DNA of 54,566 nucleotides, taken from assembly GCA_037443085.1 (NCBI GenBank), contig JBBIPA010000008.1, positions 1 through 54,566 of the forward strand, given 5' to 3'. Shown one piece after another: positions 16,908-25,502 of the stretch. The notes under the pieces were generated by a model. It was given only the letters and a program-made list of their open reading frames with translations. It made no database searches and had not been told where the DNA came from. The translations under genes were made by a program, and so were the position numbers. This DNA comes from JBBIPA01 sp037443085. Its GTDB lineage: Bacteria; Chloroflexota; Dehalococcoidia; GIF9; UBA5629. The first letter of the stretch is position 1, and each line of letters starts with the position of its first letter.

Positions 16908-17059
16908 AGCTATAGCCTCCTGAAGTGATTTTGTTGTTGTCTATTAAATTGCTCATATTACTACAGAAAAACTGTTTGTGCCAGCACAACATATTGTTTT
17001 TTAATCTATACAGAAGTAAAATAAGGCTTAAATTTGAATTTAGAAAGGCGGTGTTGACT

Positions 17060-18913
17060 ATGAAGACCGGGAGCAAATTTGGTGGCTATAACAACCGCAT
17101 TCTGCGGGTTAACTTGACCAACCGCACCTTTAGAGAAGAGACGCTGAGTGAAGAATTGATACACGATTACGCTGGAGGACGTGGCTTCGGCGCTAAATTT
17201 CTCTATGATGATTTGAAACCAGGTATCGACCCCCTCGGTGAAAAAAATGAGATCATTTCCCTGACCGGTCCGATAACCGGGACTACCGCCCAGGCATTCT
17301 CTCGCTGGAAGGTCACCTTTAAGTCTCCCCTGACCGGGGCATATTTTACCTCTTCCGCTGGTGGGCATTTTGCCCCGGAGCAGAAGGCAGCCGGTTTTGA
17401 CGTTATCATCGTTGACGGGGTGGCTGATAAACCGGTCTATCTCTGGGTTCACGATGGAAAGTATGAATTGCGGGATGCTGGTTATCTCTGGGGACTCGAT
17501 ACCGATGACACGCAAGCCCTTATTCGTGATGAGCTCAATGACCCTCGAATCAGGATTGCCTGTATCGGTCCTGCCGGCGAGCGCCTGGTAAAGTATGCCG
17601 CTGTAATAACCGACCGTCGTGCTGCCGGTCGTGGTGGTGGTGGTGCTGTCATGGGCGCCAAGAATTTAAAAGCCATAGCAGTCAGGGGCAGTGGCGAGCC
17701 AGCTCTGGCTGACCCTGATGCCTTTCAGGCAGCAGTGAAAGAGCAAATCCAGACTTTCAAAACTAACAAACCGATACAGAGGCATTCCGTTGTTGGCACT
17801 CAGGAGCCCGAGTTCACTCTTGTTCTGGGCATGTTTCCCACCCGGAATTTCCAGGAAGGCGTCTTGCCTCATTGGGAAAGGATAGAATCTACTGAGTATG
17901 ACAAGCTGCGGGTGCGGAAGACCGCCTGCTATCGCTGCATGGTTCATTGCGGCAGCATTAGCCGGATGTACCATGGCGATTACCAGGGAGCCTGGTCTGA
18001 GGGACCGGAATATGAGACTGCCTGGGCTTTCACCGGACCAGCAGTAATCTCCGATATCGGCATGACCATTGCTGCTGACAAGCTATGTGATGACCTGGGA
18101 CTGGATACCATTTCCACAGGTAATACTATCGGCTTTGCCTATGAGCTTTATGAACGGGGAATTATTTCTAAAGAGGATACCGATGGTTTTGAGCTGAACT
18201 TTGGTAACAAGGAACCGATTCTGGAGCTGGTCAGAAAGATTGCTTACCGGCAGGGCTTCGGTGACCTGCTGGCTGAAGGCACCCGTGAAGCCGCCCGCCG
18301 CATTGGCAAAGGTGCTGAACAATATGCCATTCAGGTAAAAGGACTGGAGCTCCCTGCTTACCATCCGCGAGGTGCTAAAGCTCACGGGCTTAACCTGCTC
18401 ACCAGCAGCCTGGGTGCTGACCACAATGCTGGCTATGGCAACCAGGAAATCTTTAACGCTCCCGCCCCCAAACCGGTTGACCGCTTTGCCGTGGAGGGCA
18501 AGGGGCAGGTGACCAAATATAATCAGGACATCACCGCCATGATGAACACCGGCATTCTGTGCAACTTCATCGTGGTTATGCAGGGCGTAACGCCGGAGCT
18601 GTATGCCAAGCTGTTATCGGCGGCTACCGGGGTTGCTGACTTCGCTGACCCCGCCTATCAGTGGAAGATAGGGGAAAGGATTGTTAACTTGGAGCGTATG
18701 TTCAATATTCGTGAGGGGCTGGGGCGCAAGGATGATGTTTTTCCCAAGCGCATCACCGATGAACCCATGCCATCTGGTCCGTCGAAAGGTCAGGTATTCG
18801 AAGCCCACCTTCTCCTGCCCGACTACTATAAGGCGCGGGGTTGGGACATGGAGACTGGCATCCCCACTAAAGCCAAGCTCAAGGAGCTGGGTCTGGAGTT
18901 TACGCTGAAATAG
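17060..18913 (+). CDS. aor: Aldehyde:ferredoxin oxidoreductase (tungsten AOR family)
   Basis: A 617-residue AOR-family enzyme. Near the N-terminus are NRILRVNLTNRTFREE and GGRGFGAKFLYDDL, typical of the family. The cluster ligands are C290, C293, C297 (CYRCMVHC) and a fourth cysteine in TGILCNF near residue 500, matching the spacing of the Pyrococcus enzyme. GRGGGGAVMGAKNLKAIAV is the bis-pterin region. The enzyme oxidises aldehydes to acids with ferredoxin, or runs in reverse, in the cytoplasm. I chose the ATG at 17060 with AAAGGCGG about 10 bp ahead; a 45-codon upstream extension looks non-coding. Next come a MoaD-like carrier and an E1-like protein, probably for its pterin cofactor. Confidence 0.93.
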   Translation: MKTGSKFGGYNNRILRVNLTNRTFREETLSEELIHDYAGGRGFGAKFLYDDLKPGIDPLGEKNEIISLTGPITGTTAQAFSRWKVTFKSPLTGAYFTSSAGGHFAPEQKAAGFDVIIVDGVADKPVYLWVHDGKYELRDAGYLWGLDTDDTQALIRDELNDPRIRIACIGPAGERLVKYAAVITDRRAAGRGGGGAVMGAKNLKAIAVRGSGEPALADPDAFQAAVKEQIQTFKTNKPIQRHSVVGTQEPEFTLVLGMFPTRNFQEGVLPHWERIESTEYDKLRVRKTACYRCMVHCGSISRMYHGDYQGAWSEGPEYETAWAFTGPAVISDIGMTIAADKLCDDLGLDTISTGNTIGFAYELYERGIISKEDTDGFELNFGNKEPILELVRKIAYRQGFGDLLAEGTREAARRIGKGAEQYAIQVKGLELPAYHPRGAKAHGLNLLTSSLGADHNAGYGNQEIFNAPAPKPVDRFAVEGKGQVTKYNQDITAMMNTGILCNFIVVMQGVTPELYAKLLSAATGVADFADPAYQWKIGERIVNLERMFNIREGLGRKDDVFPKRITDEPMPSGPSKGQVFEAHLLLPDYYKARGWDMETGIPTKAKLKELGLEFTLK

Positions 18914-18917
18914 TGGC

Positions 18918-19184
18918 ATGAACGTTAACGTACTGTTTTTCGGCAGATTCCGCGAGCTGGCCGTTCGTGACCGGTTAGTTCCTCTAAAGGAAGGAGCTCG
19001 GTTAGCCGACTTGCTCGAGCAACTTAACCAGGAGTATGGCGATGAGTTCCGTAACGAGGTAAATAATAAGGAGCAGGTGCATATCCTGGTAAACGGCCAA
19101 TTTCATAATATCCTGGAGGATATCAATACCCAGTTGCAGGATGGCGATGTGGTGGTGCTCATGCCCCTTGCCACCGGAGGGTAA
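18918..19184 (+). CDS. MoaD/ThiS-like sulfur carrier protein
   Basis: An 88-residue beta-grasp protein starting MNVNVLFFGRFRELA and ending in the essential Gly-Gly tail (PLATGG). LVNGQFHNI and DGDVVVLMP are standard MoaD features. The C-terminal glycine is adenylated by an E1-like enzyme and turned into a thiocarboxylate that gives sulfur to the pterin dithiolene. It starts 4 bp after the AOR stop codon and is followed by an E1 gene, an arrangement found with many AOR genes, where the pair is thought to serve the tungstopterin. Confidence 0.92.
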   Translation: MNVNVLFFGRFRELAVRDRLVPLKEGARLADLLEQLNQEYGDEFRNEVNNKEQVHILVNGQFHNILEDINTQLQDGDVVVLMPLATGG

Positions 19185-19243
19185 GTGCACACAGCCTGAA
19201 GATACGCAACTTGGGAAAAAGCTTTTCGCAGGTAGACAAGGCC

Positions 19244-20272
19244 ATGCTGGACAGACAATTGAGAGACAGATATTCCCGACAGACAGTGCTTCCTGCCATT
19301 GGGGAGGAGGGGCAGGCGAAGCTGGTTAACAGCAGGGCAGTAATCATTGGCTGCGGGGCATTGGGGGGTAACATCGCCACCTTGCTGGTGCGCGCCGGCG
19401 TGGGCAAAGTCAGAATCGTCGACAGGGACTTCATCGAGTACCACAACTTGCAGCGGCAGGTTCTGTTTAATGAGGATGATATCAAAGCCCAGTTGCCCAA
19501 AGCCATCGCCGCCGAGCGCCATCTCCGGAAGGTAAATTCGCTGGTGGAAGTTGAAGGGATTGTCGGCGATGTGAACTATACCAATATCGAGAAATTCTGC
19601 GCTGACGCCGATGTGATTCTCGATGGACTGGATAATATTGAAACCCGCTATCTGATAAACGACGCTGCTCTCAAGCAGGGAATTCCCTGGGTTTATGGTG
19701 GTGCTATCGCCACCTACGGCATGACTATGACCATAATCCCGGGCAAGACCCCCTGTTTGCGGTGTATGCACTTTGCCCCACCTGACTCCGGGGTGGTGCT
19801 CACCTGCGAAACTGCCGGAGTACTGGGCACAGTTCCTGCTGTCGTTGGTTCTCTCCAGGCCACCGAGGCAATAAAGATACTGGTTGGCGTTAAGGAAATG
19901 AAAAAGGGACTGCTTGTGGTAGATTTCTGGGAGAGAACCTTTCACCAGTTGGAAATAAAGCCCCGTGAGGATTGTCCCGCCTGCCACGGCCACTATGAGT
20001 TCCTGGAAAAGAAATTCGACATAAAAACCACCTCACTTTGCGGGCAAAGCCGGGCAGTGCAGGTGTTAGATACCAGGGTTAAGAAAATTGCCCTGAGTAA
20101 GCTGGCGGCGCGGCTGAGGAAACTGGGCGACGTCGATTACAACGAGTTCATGCTCCGTTTCACAATCAATCGCCACGAGATGATCATCTTCCCCGACGGC
20201 CGTGCCATCATCAAGAACACCACCGACGAATCGCTGGCTAAAGAACTTTACGCCAAATACGTCGTAGCCTGA
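19244..20272 (+). CDS. HesA/MoeB/ThiF-family E1-like adenylyltransferase
   Basis: A protein of about 342 residues. DRYSRQTVLPAIGEEGQ and VIIGCGALGG are the E1 nucleotide-binding elements, DRDFIEYHNLQRQ the metal/ATP motif, and two CXXC pairs (CLRC and CPAC) bind structural zinc. LTCETAGVLGTVPA holds the conserved cysteine region. After about residue 255 there is an extra 85-residue C-terminal domain that I do not recognise (FMLRFTINRHEMIIFPDGRA). It would activate the MoaD-like protein encoded just before. The ATG at 19244 gives the usual N-terminus; a TTG at 19211 would add 11 residues and also has only a weak ribosome site. Confidence 0.9.
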   Translation: MLDRQLRDRYSRQTVLPAIGEEGQAKLVNSRAVIIGCGALGGNIATLLVRAGVGKVRIVDRDFIEYHNLQRQVLFNEDDIKAQLPKAIAAERHLRKVNSLVEVEGIVGDVNYTNIEKFCADADVILDGLDNIETRYLINDAALKQGIPWVYGGAIATYGMTMTIIPGKTPCLRCMHFAPPDSGVVLTCETAGVLGTVPAVVGSLQATEAIKILVGVKEMKKGLLVVDFWERTFHQLEIKPREDCPACHGHYEFLEKKFDIKTTSLCGQSRAVQVLDTRVKKIALSKLAARLRKLGDVDYNEFMLRFTINRHEMIIFPDGRAIIKNTTDESLAKELYAKYVVA

Positions 20273-20301
20273 GGCCAAGCTCATTCTGTTGCGAACCATC
20301 T

Positions 20302-20336
20302 GCAGGGGCGATTCATGAATCGCCCCTGCGCTTTTT
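20302..20336 (+). terminator. Palindromic terminator / dispersed repeat copy 2
   Basis: GCAGGGGCGATT-CATG-AATCGCCCCTGC is a perfect 28-bp palindrome followed by GCTTTTT. It differs by one loop base from the copy at 10417. It lies 29 bp after the E1 gene and probably ends the AOR operon. Confidence 0.8.
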
Positions 20337-20425
20337 CCTCCCAGGTCTGGTGACTGTTTTGAGCAAGAAGCACCATTAAGAGTATAATAAGGAGATTTTT
20401 TGTCTGGAGGCAATGGTAGAAACCA

Positions 20426-23230
20426 ATGGGGACAGTATTACTGACCGGTGCCACCGGCTTTCTGGGGGCGCATATCGCTTTCCGCCTGATAACGGAAACT
20501 GACCACGACGTTATCGCTCTGGTGCGAGCCGCGAATAAGGAAACGGCGGTACGCCGCCTCAGCCGTGCCTGGTGGGACTGGCCGGAGCTGGCTCAGTCTA
20601 TCGGTGGCAGGGTCAGGGTCATTATTGGGAATGTATCTGAACCATGCCTCGGCATGAGTGACGCCGAATATAATCACCTGGTAGGCACCACCACCCATAT
20701 CATCCACACCGCCGCCGACCTGCGCCTGGAAGTGCCCATCGAGGAGCTGCGCCGGGCCAACGTTACCGGCACTGCTAATGTGCTGCAGTTAGCCCATGAT
20801 GTGCACCGGGACCATGGCCTCAGCCGTCTTTCCCATGTCTCCACTGCTTATGTGGCTGGCGGCAGGACGGGCGCAATTTCCGAAGATTCCCTCAACGATG
20901 CCTGCGGCTTTTACAGTAAATACGAGCTATCCAAATACGAAGGCGAGTTGCTTGTCCAGCAAGCCAAACAGCAACTGCCTATCTCGGTCTTCCGCCCCGG
21001 ACAGGTGGTGGGAGATTCTAAAAACGGCGCCATCAAGACTTTCAACACGCTTTATTTTCCGCTGCGGTTGTATTTGACCAAACGTCCCACCATTATCCCC
21101 GTCACCCCCTCGATGATGGTCAACATGGTACCGGTGGACTATGTAGCCGATGCCATCACCCGCCTCACTTTTATTCCCGAGGCAGCAGGGCAGAACTTTC
21201 ACCTGGTAGTGCCCTGGGAAAAGCTGCCCACCGTCGGCGAGATTATCGACTTCCTGCGCGTCTGGGCGAAACAGCATCTGGATTTGAAGCTGCCACGCCC
21301 GGTATTTCTGCCGTTGCCCGTGCCAGCCACCCGTGCCCGCTACCGGGTGCAGGGAGTGGTGAGAGGTGGCGACAAGGGTTTTCTTGCTATAGTGCCTTAT
21401 TTCAAAGAACGCCGCCGCTTTTCCCGGGAGAATATCGACCGCCTTATGGGCGCATACCATTTTCAGTGGCAAACGGTTTTCACTGCCATGATGGACTTTG
21501 CTGTTTCCAAAAGCTTCATGCACCGCTCTGAGCGCACCGTCCATGAGCAAATCCTGTTTCGACTGAGGAGCCGCAGTCTGCCAGTGACCTACTACGATAT
21601 AGTTGATAGACAAATCATCAAGCGGGACACAGTACAGGTGAGGGAAGAAATATTTGCCGTAGCCGCGGCAATGCAGGGCGCCGGCATCAGCAAGGGCGAC
21701 CGCGTTGCCCTGCTGGGGCATAACAGCAGCCGCTGGCTGGTCATCGATGTTGCCATTGGCTTGCTCGGCGCTGTCAGCGTGCCCTTATACAACACCAGCC
21801 CGCCCGCTGAAATCGCCCAGATACTCCAGGCAAGTCAGGCGAAACTGCTGTTTGTGAGCGCCCCTGATATCCTGGGGCGGCTGGATGAGCTGGCAGCCGA
21901 TACACCCGTGGTATCTTTCTGCCGCCAGAATCTTGAAGCTATGCCAGCCCGGAAAGTTATTTCCTGGGAAGAGTTTTTGGCCAGGGGCAAAGGTATCAAA
22001 GTGGCCGTCGCTGCCCCGGTAACTTTCGGTGACCTGGCCACGGTACGCTATACTTCAGGAACTACCGGACAGGTCAAGGGCGTCTGTTTCGACCATGAGG
22101 GGCTGCGCTGGATGGCGGAGACCACCTGCTCGGTGATGAACTCGTGGCGGGCGCTCAACTCCGAGATTATACACCTTTCCTACCTGCCCATGAACCACGT
22201 AGTTGAAGGCATACTGGCAAACTATTCAGCGTACTATACGCCAGCACCGGTGCATATCTACTTTGTTGAGGATATTGCTGACCTGCCCTATGCACTGCGG
22301 CGGGTTCGACCCAATATATTCTTCTCGGTGCCGCGGTTATATGAAAAAATCTGGGAATCGCTCCAGAAGACCAGCCTGGCCCGGCGTTACCAGAGCCTGA
22401 ACGAAGGGCTACGGCGGCGACTGCTGCGCACTATCCTGCGCCGGGGCGTCTTGAGAAAGGCAGGACTGAACCGCTGCGCTCAGCTTATCGTCGGTTCAGC
22501 ACCGATGAGCCAGAGCCTGCTGCGCAATTTCCAGGAGCTGGGCATCGAGATTTACAATGCCTATGGTCTTACCGAGGCGCCGCTGGTGACCATGAATAAG
22601 CTGGGGGCAAACCGGATTGATACCGTGGGTGAGTTACTGCCTGCCACCACCATTACCATCGCCGCAGACGGTGAGGTGCTGGTGAAGGGGCCGCAGGTGG
22701 CCAAAGGTTATCTGGTCGGCGATAACTGCGTGCCATTCGACGAAGGCTGGCTCCGCACCGGTGACCTGGGCTATATCAGCGAACAGAACAGCCTGGTACT
22801 CCACGGGCGTAAAAAAGAAGTTATCGTTACTTCTTACGGCAAGAACATACACCCCATCAAGATTGAGGCGATGCTGAAGAGCATCCCTGATGTCACCGAG
22901 GCTATGGTACTCGGCGATGCCCGCCCCTTCTGCACCGCTATCCTCTGGGTAAGTCGCGATGGTCATGACCTGAGCTGGGTGAGCCGGGTTGAGCAGGCTA
23001 TCATCGAGGTCAACCGTCAGCTCTCGCATCCCGAGCAGGTGAAGCGCTGGGCAATTTTGAAGAACGAGCTATCCATCGAGCGCGGCGAGTTGACCGCCAG
23101 CCTGAAACTGAAGCGCGCTGAGGTAACGCGGCGGCTTGGCGAGACGGTGGAGGCGCTGTATTCCCGGCTGACTCCTGAGTTGAATGATGGCATCTACATC
23201 AGCGGGCTGGCGCTGGAGCACGAGTCCTAG
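20426..23230 (+). CDS. Fusion of thioester-reductase-like SDR and long-chain acyl-CoA/AMP ligase
   Basis: A 934-residue fusion. Residues 1 to about 370 are an extended short-chain dehydrogenase of the thioester-reductase / male-sterility type: LTGATGFLGAH for NADP, HTAADLR, STAYVAGGRTG, and YSKYELSKYEGE holding the Tyr-x-x-x-Lys pair. Residues from about 385 to the end are an AMP-forming ligase: VRYTSGTTGQVKGV (P-loop), YNAYGLTEAP, LRTGDLGY and GRKKEVIVTSYGKNI. No phosphopantetheine carrier domain lies between them. This is the reverse order of carboxylic acid reductases. It may activate a fatty acid and reduce it, or modify a polyketide or lipid. The start ATG lies 15 bp after GGAGG, somewhat far. 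The 3' end has been copied to 26320-26383. Confidence 0.85.
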   Translation: MGTVLLTGATGFLGAHIAFRLITETDHDVIALVRAANKETAVRRLSRAWWDWPELAQSIGGRVRVIIGNVSEPCLGMSDAEYNHLVGTTTHIIHTAADLRLEVPIEELRRANVTGTANVLQLAHDVHRDHGLSRLSHVSTAYVAGGRTGAISEDSLNDACGFYSKYELSKYEGELLVQQAKQQLPISVFRPGQVVGDSKNGAIKTFNTLYFPLRLYLTKRPTIIPVTPSMMVNMVPVDYVADAITRLTFIPEAAGQNFHLVVPWEKLPTVGEIIDFLRVWAKQHLDLKLPRPVFLPLPVPATRARYRVQGVVRGGDKGFLAIVPYFKERRRFSRENIDRLMGAYHFQWQTVFTAMMDFAVSKSFMHRSERTVHEQILFRLRSRSLPVTYYDIVDRQIIKRDTVQVREEIFAVAAAMQGAGISKGDRVALLGHNSSRWLVIDVAIGLLGAVSVPLYNTSPPAEIAQILQASQAKLLFVSAPDILGRLDELAADTPVVSFCRQNLEAMPARKVISWEEFLARGKGIKVAVAAPVTFGDLATVRYTSGTTGQVKGVCFDHEGLRWMAETTCSVMNSWRALNSEIIHLSYLPMNHVVEGILANYSAYYTPAPVHIYFVEDIADLPYALRRVRPNIFFSVPRLYEKIWESLQKTSLARRYQSLNEGLRRRLLRTILRRGVLRKAGLNRCAQLIVGSAPMSQSLLRNFQELGIEIYNAYGLTEAPLVTMNKLGANRIDTVGELLPATTITIAADGEVLVKGPQVAKGYLVGDNCVPFDEGWLRTGDLGYISEQNSLVLHGRKKEVIVTSYGKNIHPIKIEAMLKSIPDVTEAMVLGDARPFCTAILWVSRDGHDLSWVSRVEQAIIEVNRQLSHPEQVKRWAILKNELSIERGELTASLKLKRAEVTRRLGETVEALYSRLTPELNDGIYISGLALEHES
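23009..23073 (+). repeat. Left copy of direct repeat (inside ligase gene)
   Basis: This 65-bp part of the fusion gene (GGTCAACCGTC ... GGGCAATTTTGAAG) recurs in diverged form at 26320-26383, with one base missing and about ten substitutions. Together with the helicase-derived repeat it brackets the two lipoprotein genes. Confidence 0.8.
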
Positions 23231-23243
23231 CCCCGGCAGTATG

Positions 23244-23336
23244 GCTATAGCTCCTCTATCTCCAGTATCCGGTCTACCCGAAATACCCTTTCCGCCTTCC
23301 GTTCCCGGCAAAAGGCTTGAACACCCAGATACATTG
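23244..23336 (-). pseudogene. Duplicated 3' end of the WYL-like helicase gene
   Basis: The minus strand reads YLGVQAFCRERKAERVFR then VDRILEIEEL and a stop: the last 28 residues of the helicase encoded at 26380-27933, about 95 percent identical over the first 70 bp at the DNA level. Upstream in the same frame it continues for a few codons (LAYCSLATM) that differ from the intact gene. It is a stranded gene end directly after the fusion gene. Confidence 0.85.
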
Positions 23337-23461
23337 TGGCCAGAGAACAATAAGCCAATCGGAACGGCTTGCCAACATTGCATCCCCTTACACCCTTCTG
23401 GGTCAGTTGACAATCTATCTGTTTTCTTTTAGAGTGAACAAATCTTACAACGTATGGAGTT

Positions 23462-25477
23462 ATGAAGATGCGCTTTTTGGTAGTACCTTTATTGATTACG
23501 TTACTTATCCTTATGGGATGTGCGCCTCAAACACAATTAACTGTGAAGCTGGCATCACCAGCACATGGTAGCGAAGTAACTTCCCTGGCCCCCATGCTGA
23601 TTTGGGGAGGTGGTGACACTACTGCGACGTACAGGTTGCTGGTAGCAGCAGACAGTAATTTTCAGAACCTGGTTATTGATGCCAGCAATCTGGGTGAACC
23701 ACGCTATACTATTCCCTCAAGGAAACTGCTCAGTGATAAGACTTATTACTGGAAGGTTATCGCCAGCAAGGGTAATGTAACCTCGGATTGGTCGTCATCA
23801 TGGTCTTTCAAGACCCCCGCTGCACCGACTCCGTCTCATGGAGGTAAAATCCGAGTTAGTGCTACAGTTGATGGTGTGCCTTGGTCTGGAGCAGTAAACT
23901 ATTCTATTACCGGTCCGTTTTCGGACACTGATAACTCATTACCATGGAATTTTGATGGTGTCCCTGCAGGGACATACACAATCACCTACAATTACGGTGC
24001 TCCAGCGGGAAAAGCATTAGCAAATGTTAGCCCGTCACCGACTCAGAATTTGCCAGATGGCGGAGTTATCAGTTTTGTACTGAACTTTTACACGCAGTCC
24101 ACTTCACAAATTGCCATTAATGCAACTCTCAATGGTACTCCCTGGTCTGGACCGATTAATTATTCCATTTCTGGACCATTCAATGATACCGAGACTCTAG
24201 TGCCCCAAACGCTCAATAGTCTGCCTACAGGTAATTACACACTAGTATATAATTATGGTGGTCCTGCTGGGGCCGCTTTGAGCAACATTACACCTGCTAC
24301 TGTTCAAACATTGACCTCCGGTGGTAGCCTTGTATATACCTTGAATTTTTCCACCAGCCCGGTGTCGAACCTCTCAGTAACTGCTTCGTTGAATGGTGCC
24401 CCATGGTCTGGGCCAATACGTTATTCTTTGTCCGGGCGGGTAAGCATTTCCCGAACTGACGTCCCCTTCCAGCTCAATAATGCTCCTGCCGGTACCTACC
24501 AAATTGTTTATGAAGGAGGTGGCCCACAGGGGGCTACTCTGGGAGGTATTACTCCAGCACAAACAATTACCCTGACCAGCGGGATATCAGGAGGATTTGT
24601 CCTCAATTTCTACACACAGCCTGTTTCTGGCAACATAGTGGTTAGTGCCACGTTGAACGGGTCGCCATGGTCCGGCGGCGTCAATTATTTTATCAGTGGT
24701 CCATTACAGAACTCTGATAACACTGTGCCACGTACATATACGAGTATACCTGCTGGGACCTATACACTCACCTATTCAGGCGGAGGTCCTGCTGGCGCTA
24801 TGCTCGCCAGCATTACGCCATCGCCGTCACAAAGGCTCGATGGAGGTCGTACTATAGCGTTTACCATGAACTTTATAACACAGCCAGGTAGCGGTACTAT
24901 CAATGTAAATGCTTTGCTTGACGGGCAACCGTGGAGAGTGGCTATAGGCTCAGGGTCTATCAACTATACCCTGATAGGGCCTAAACACGATTCCAGCACC
25001 ACAGTCCCTCAGACCTTTAGCAACATGCCTGCTGGACCATACACGTTAAATTACAATGGCGGCGGGCCGATTGGTGCCACGCTCACCAGTATTACGCCGT
25101 CACCATCACAGAACCTGTCATCGGGCGGCGCTATTACATTCACCTTAAATTTCACTGGGCAACCCAAGGGCACAGTAATCGTCAATGCCACACTCAATGG
25201 TCAGCCATGGTCAGGCCAGGTCGGCTATATAGTACAGGGCCCTTATGTCGAATCGGGGAGCTCCACGCCGCGAAACTTCACTGGCGCGCCTGCAGGGAGC
25301 TATAGCGTGCAATATAGAAGCGGTGGCCCTCCCCAGTCCATTTTTGAAGGGGTAACCCCATCCACCCAGATATTGCCTGCAGGAGGAACGATAACATTTA
25401 CCATAATGTTCAAATTCCAGGGGCTGCCTCCACAACCTCCTGCTCCGGGTCCGCTACCGGGACCGCTGGTAAAATAG
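23462..25477 (+). CDS. Lipoprotein with FN3-like domain and six tandem ~85-residue repeats
   Basis: A 671-residue exported lipoprotein. The signal peptide ends in LILMGC, with C20 as the lipid-modified cysteine. Residues about 25-118 resemble a fibronectin-III-like domain (TYRLLVAADSNF, TYYWKVIASKG, WSSSWSFKT). Six repeats follow, at about 129-212, 216-298, 303-386, 390-474, 478-568 and 571-652, each with the pattern ATLNGxPWSG, PAGxYTxxY, GGPxGAxLxxITPSPxQxL and TFTLNF; they are probably small beta sandwiches of a PEGA-like kind. The tail is proline-rich. GGAG lies 5 bp before the ATG. A role in cell-surface structure or adhesion is likely but unproven. A lipoprotein binding-protein gene follows after 25 bp. 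Confidence 0.88.
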   Translation: MKMRFLVVPLLITLLILMGCAPQTQLTVKLASPAHGSEVTSLAPMLIWGGGDTTATYRLLVAADSNFQNLVIDASNLGEPRYTIPSRKLLSDKTYYWKVIASKGNVTSDWSSSWSFKTPAAPTPSHGGKIRVSATVDGVPWSGAVNYSITGPFSDTDNSLPWNFDGVPAGTYTITYNYGAPAGKALANVSPSPTQNLPDGGVISFVLNFYTQSTSQIAINATLNGTPWSGPINYSISGPFNDTETLVPQTLNSLPTGNYTLVYNYGGPAGAALSNITPATVQTLTSGGSLVYTLNFSTSPVSNLSVTASLNGAPWSGPIRYSLSGRVSISRTDVPFQLNNAPAGTYQIVYEGGGPQGATLGGITPAQTITLTSGISGGFVLNFYTQPVSGNIVVSATLNGSPWSGGVNYFISGPLQNSDNTVPRTYTSIPAGTYTLTYSGGGPAGAMLASITPSPSQRLDGGRTIAFTMNFITQPGSGTINVNALLDGQPWRVAIGSGSINYTLIGPKHDSSTTVPQTFSNMPAGPYTLNYNGGGPIGATLTSITPSPSQNLSSGGAITFTLNFTGQPKGTVIVNATLNGQPWSGQVGYIVQGPYVESGSSTPRNFTGAPAGSYSVQYRSGGPPQSIFEGVTPSTQILPAGGTITFTIMFKFQGLPPQPPAPGPLPGPLVK

Positions 25478-25502
25478 CCGGATATAAAGGAGACAAAATT
25501 CA

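Noticed and set aside
16925..17059. 45-codon N-terminal extension of AOR
   Set aside because: The extension lacks AOR similarity, and AAAGGCGG fits the ATG at 17060.
19103..19993. Open frame of 296 codons antisense to the E1-like gene
   Set aside because: The sense gene has clear E1 motifs; the antisense product shows no family features.
20927..21721. Open frame of 264 codons antisense to the fusion gene
   Set aside because: Shadow of a GC-rich coding region; no motif and no ribosome site.
23846..25418. CRISPR array or minisatellite in the lipoprotein gene
   Set aside because: The repeats are about 255 bp long, diverged and in frame with the coding sequence, so they are protein domain repeats.
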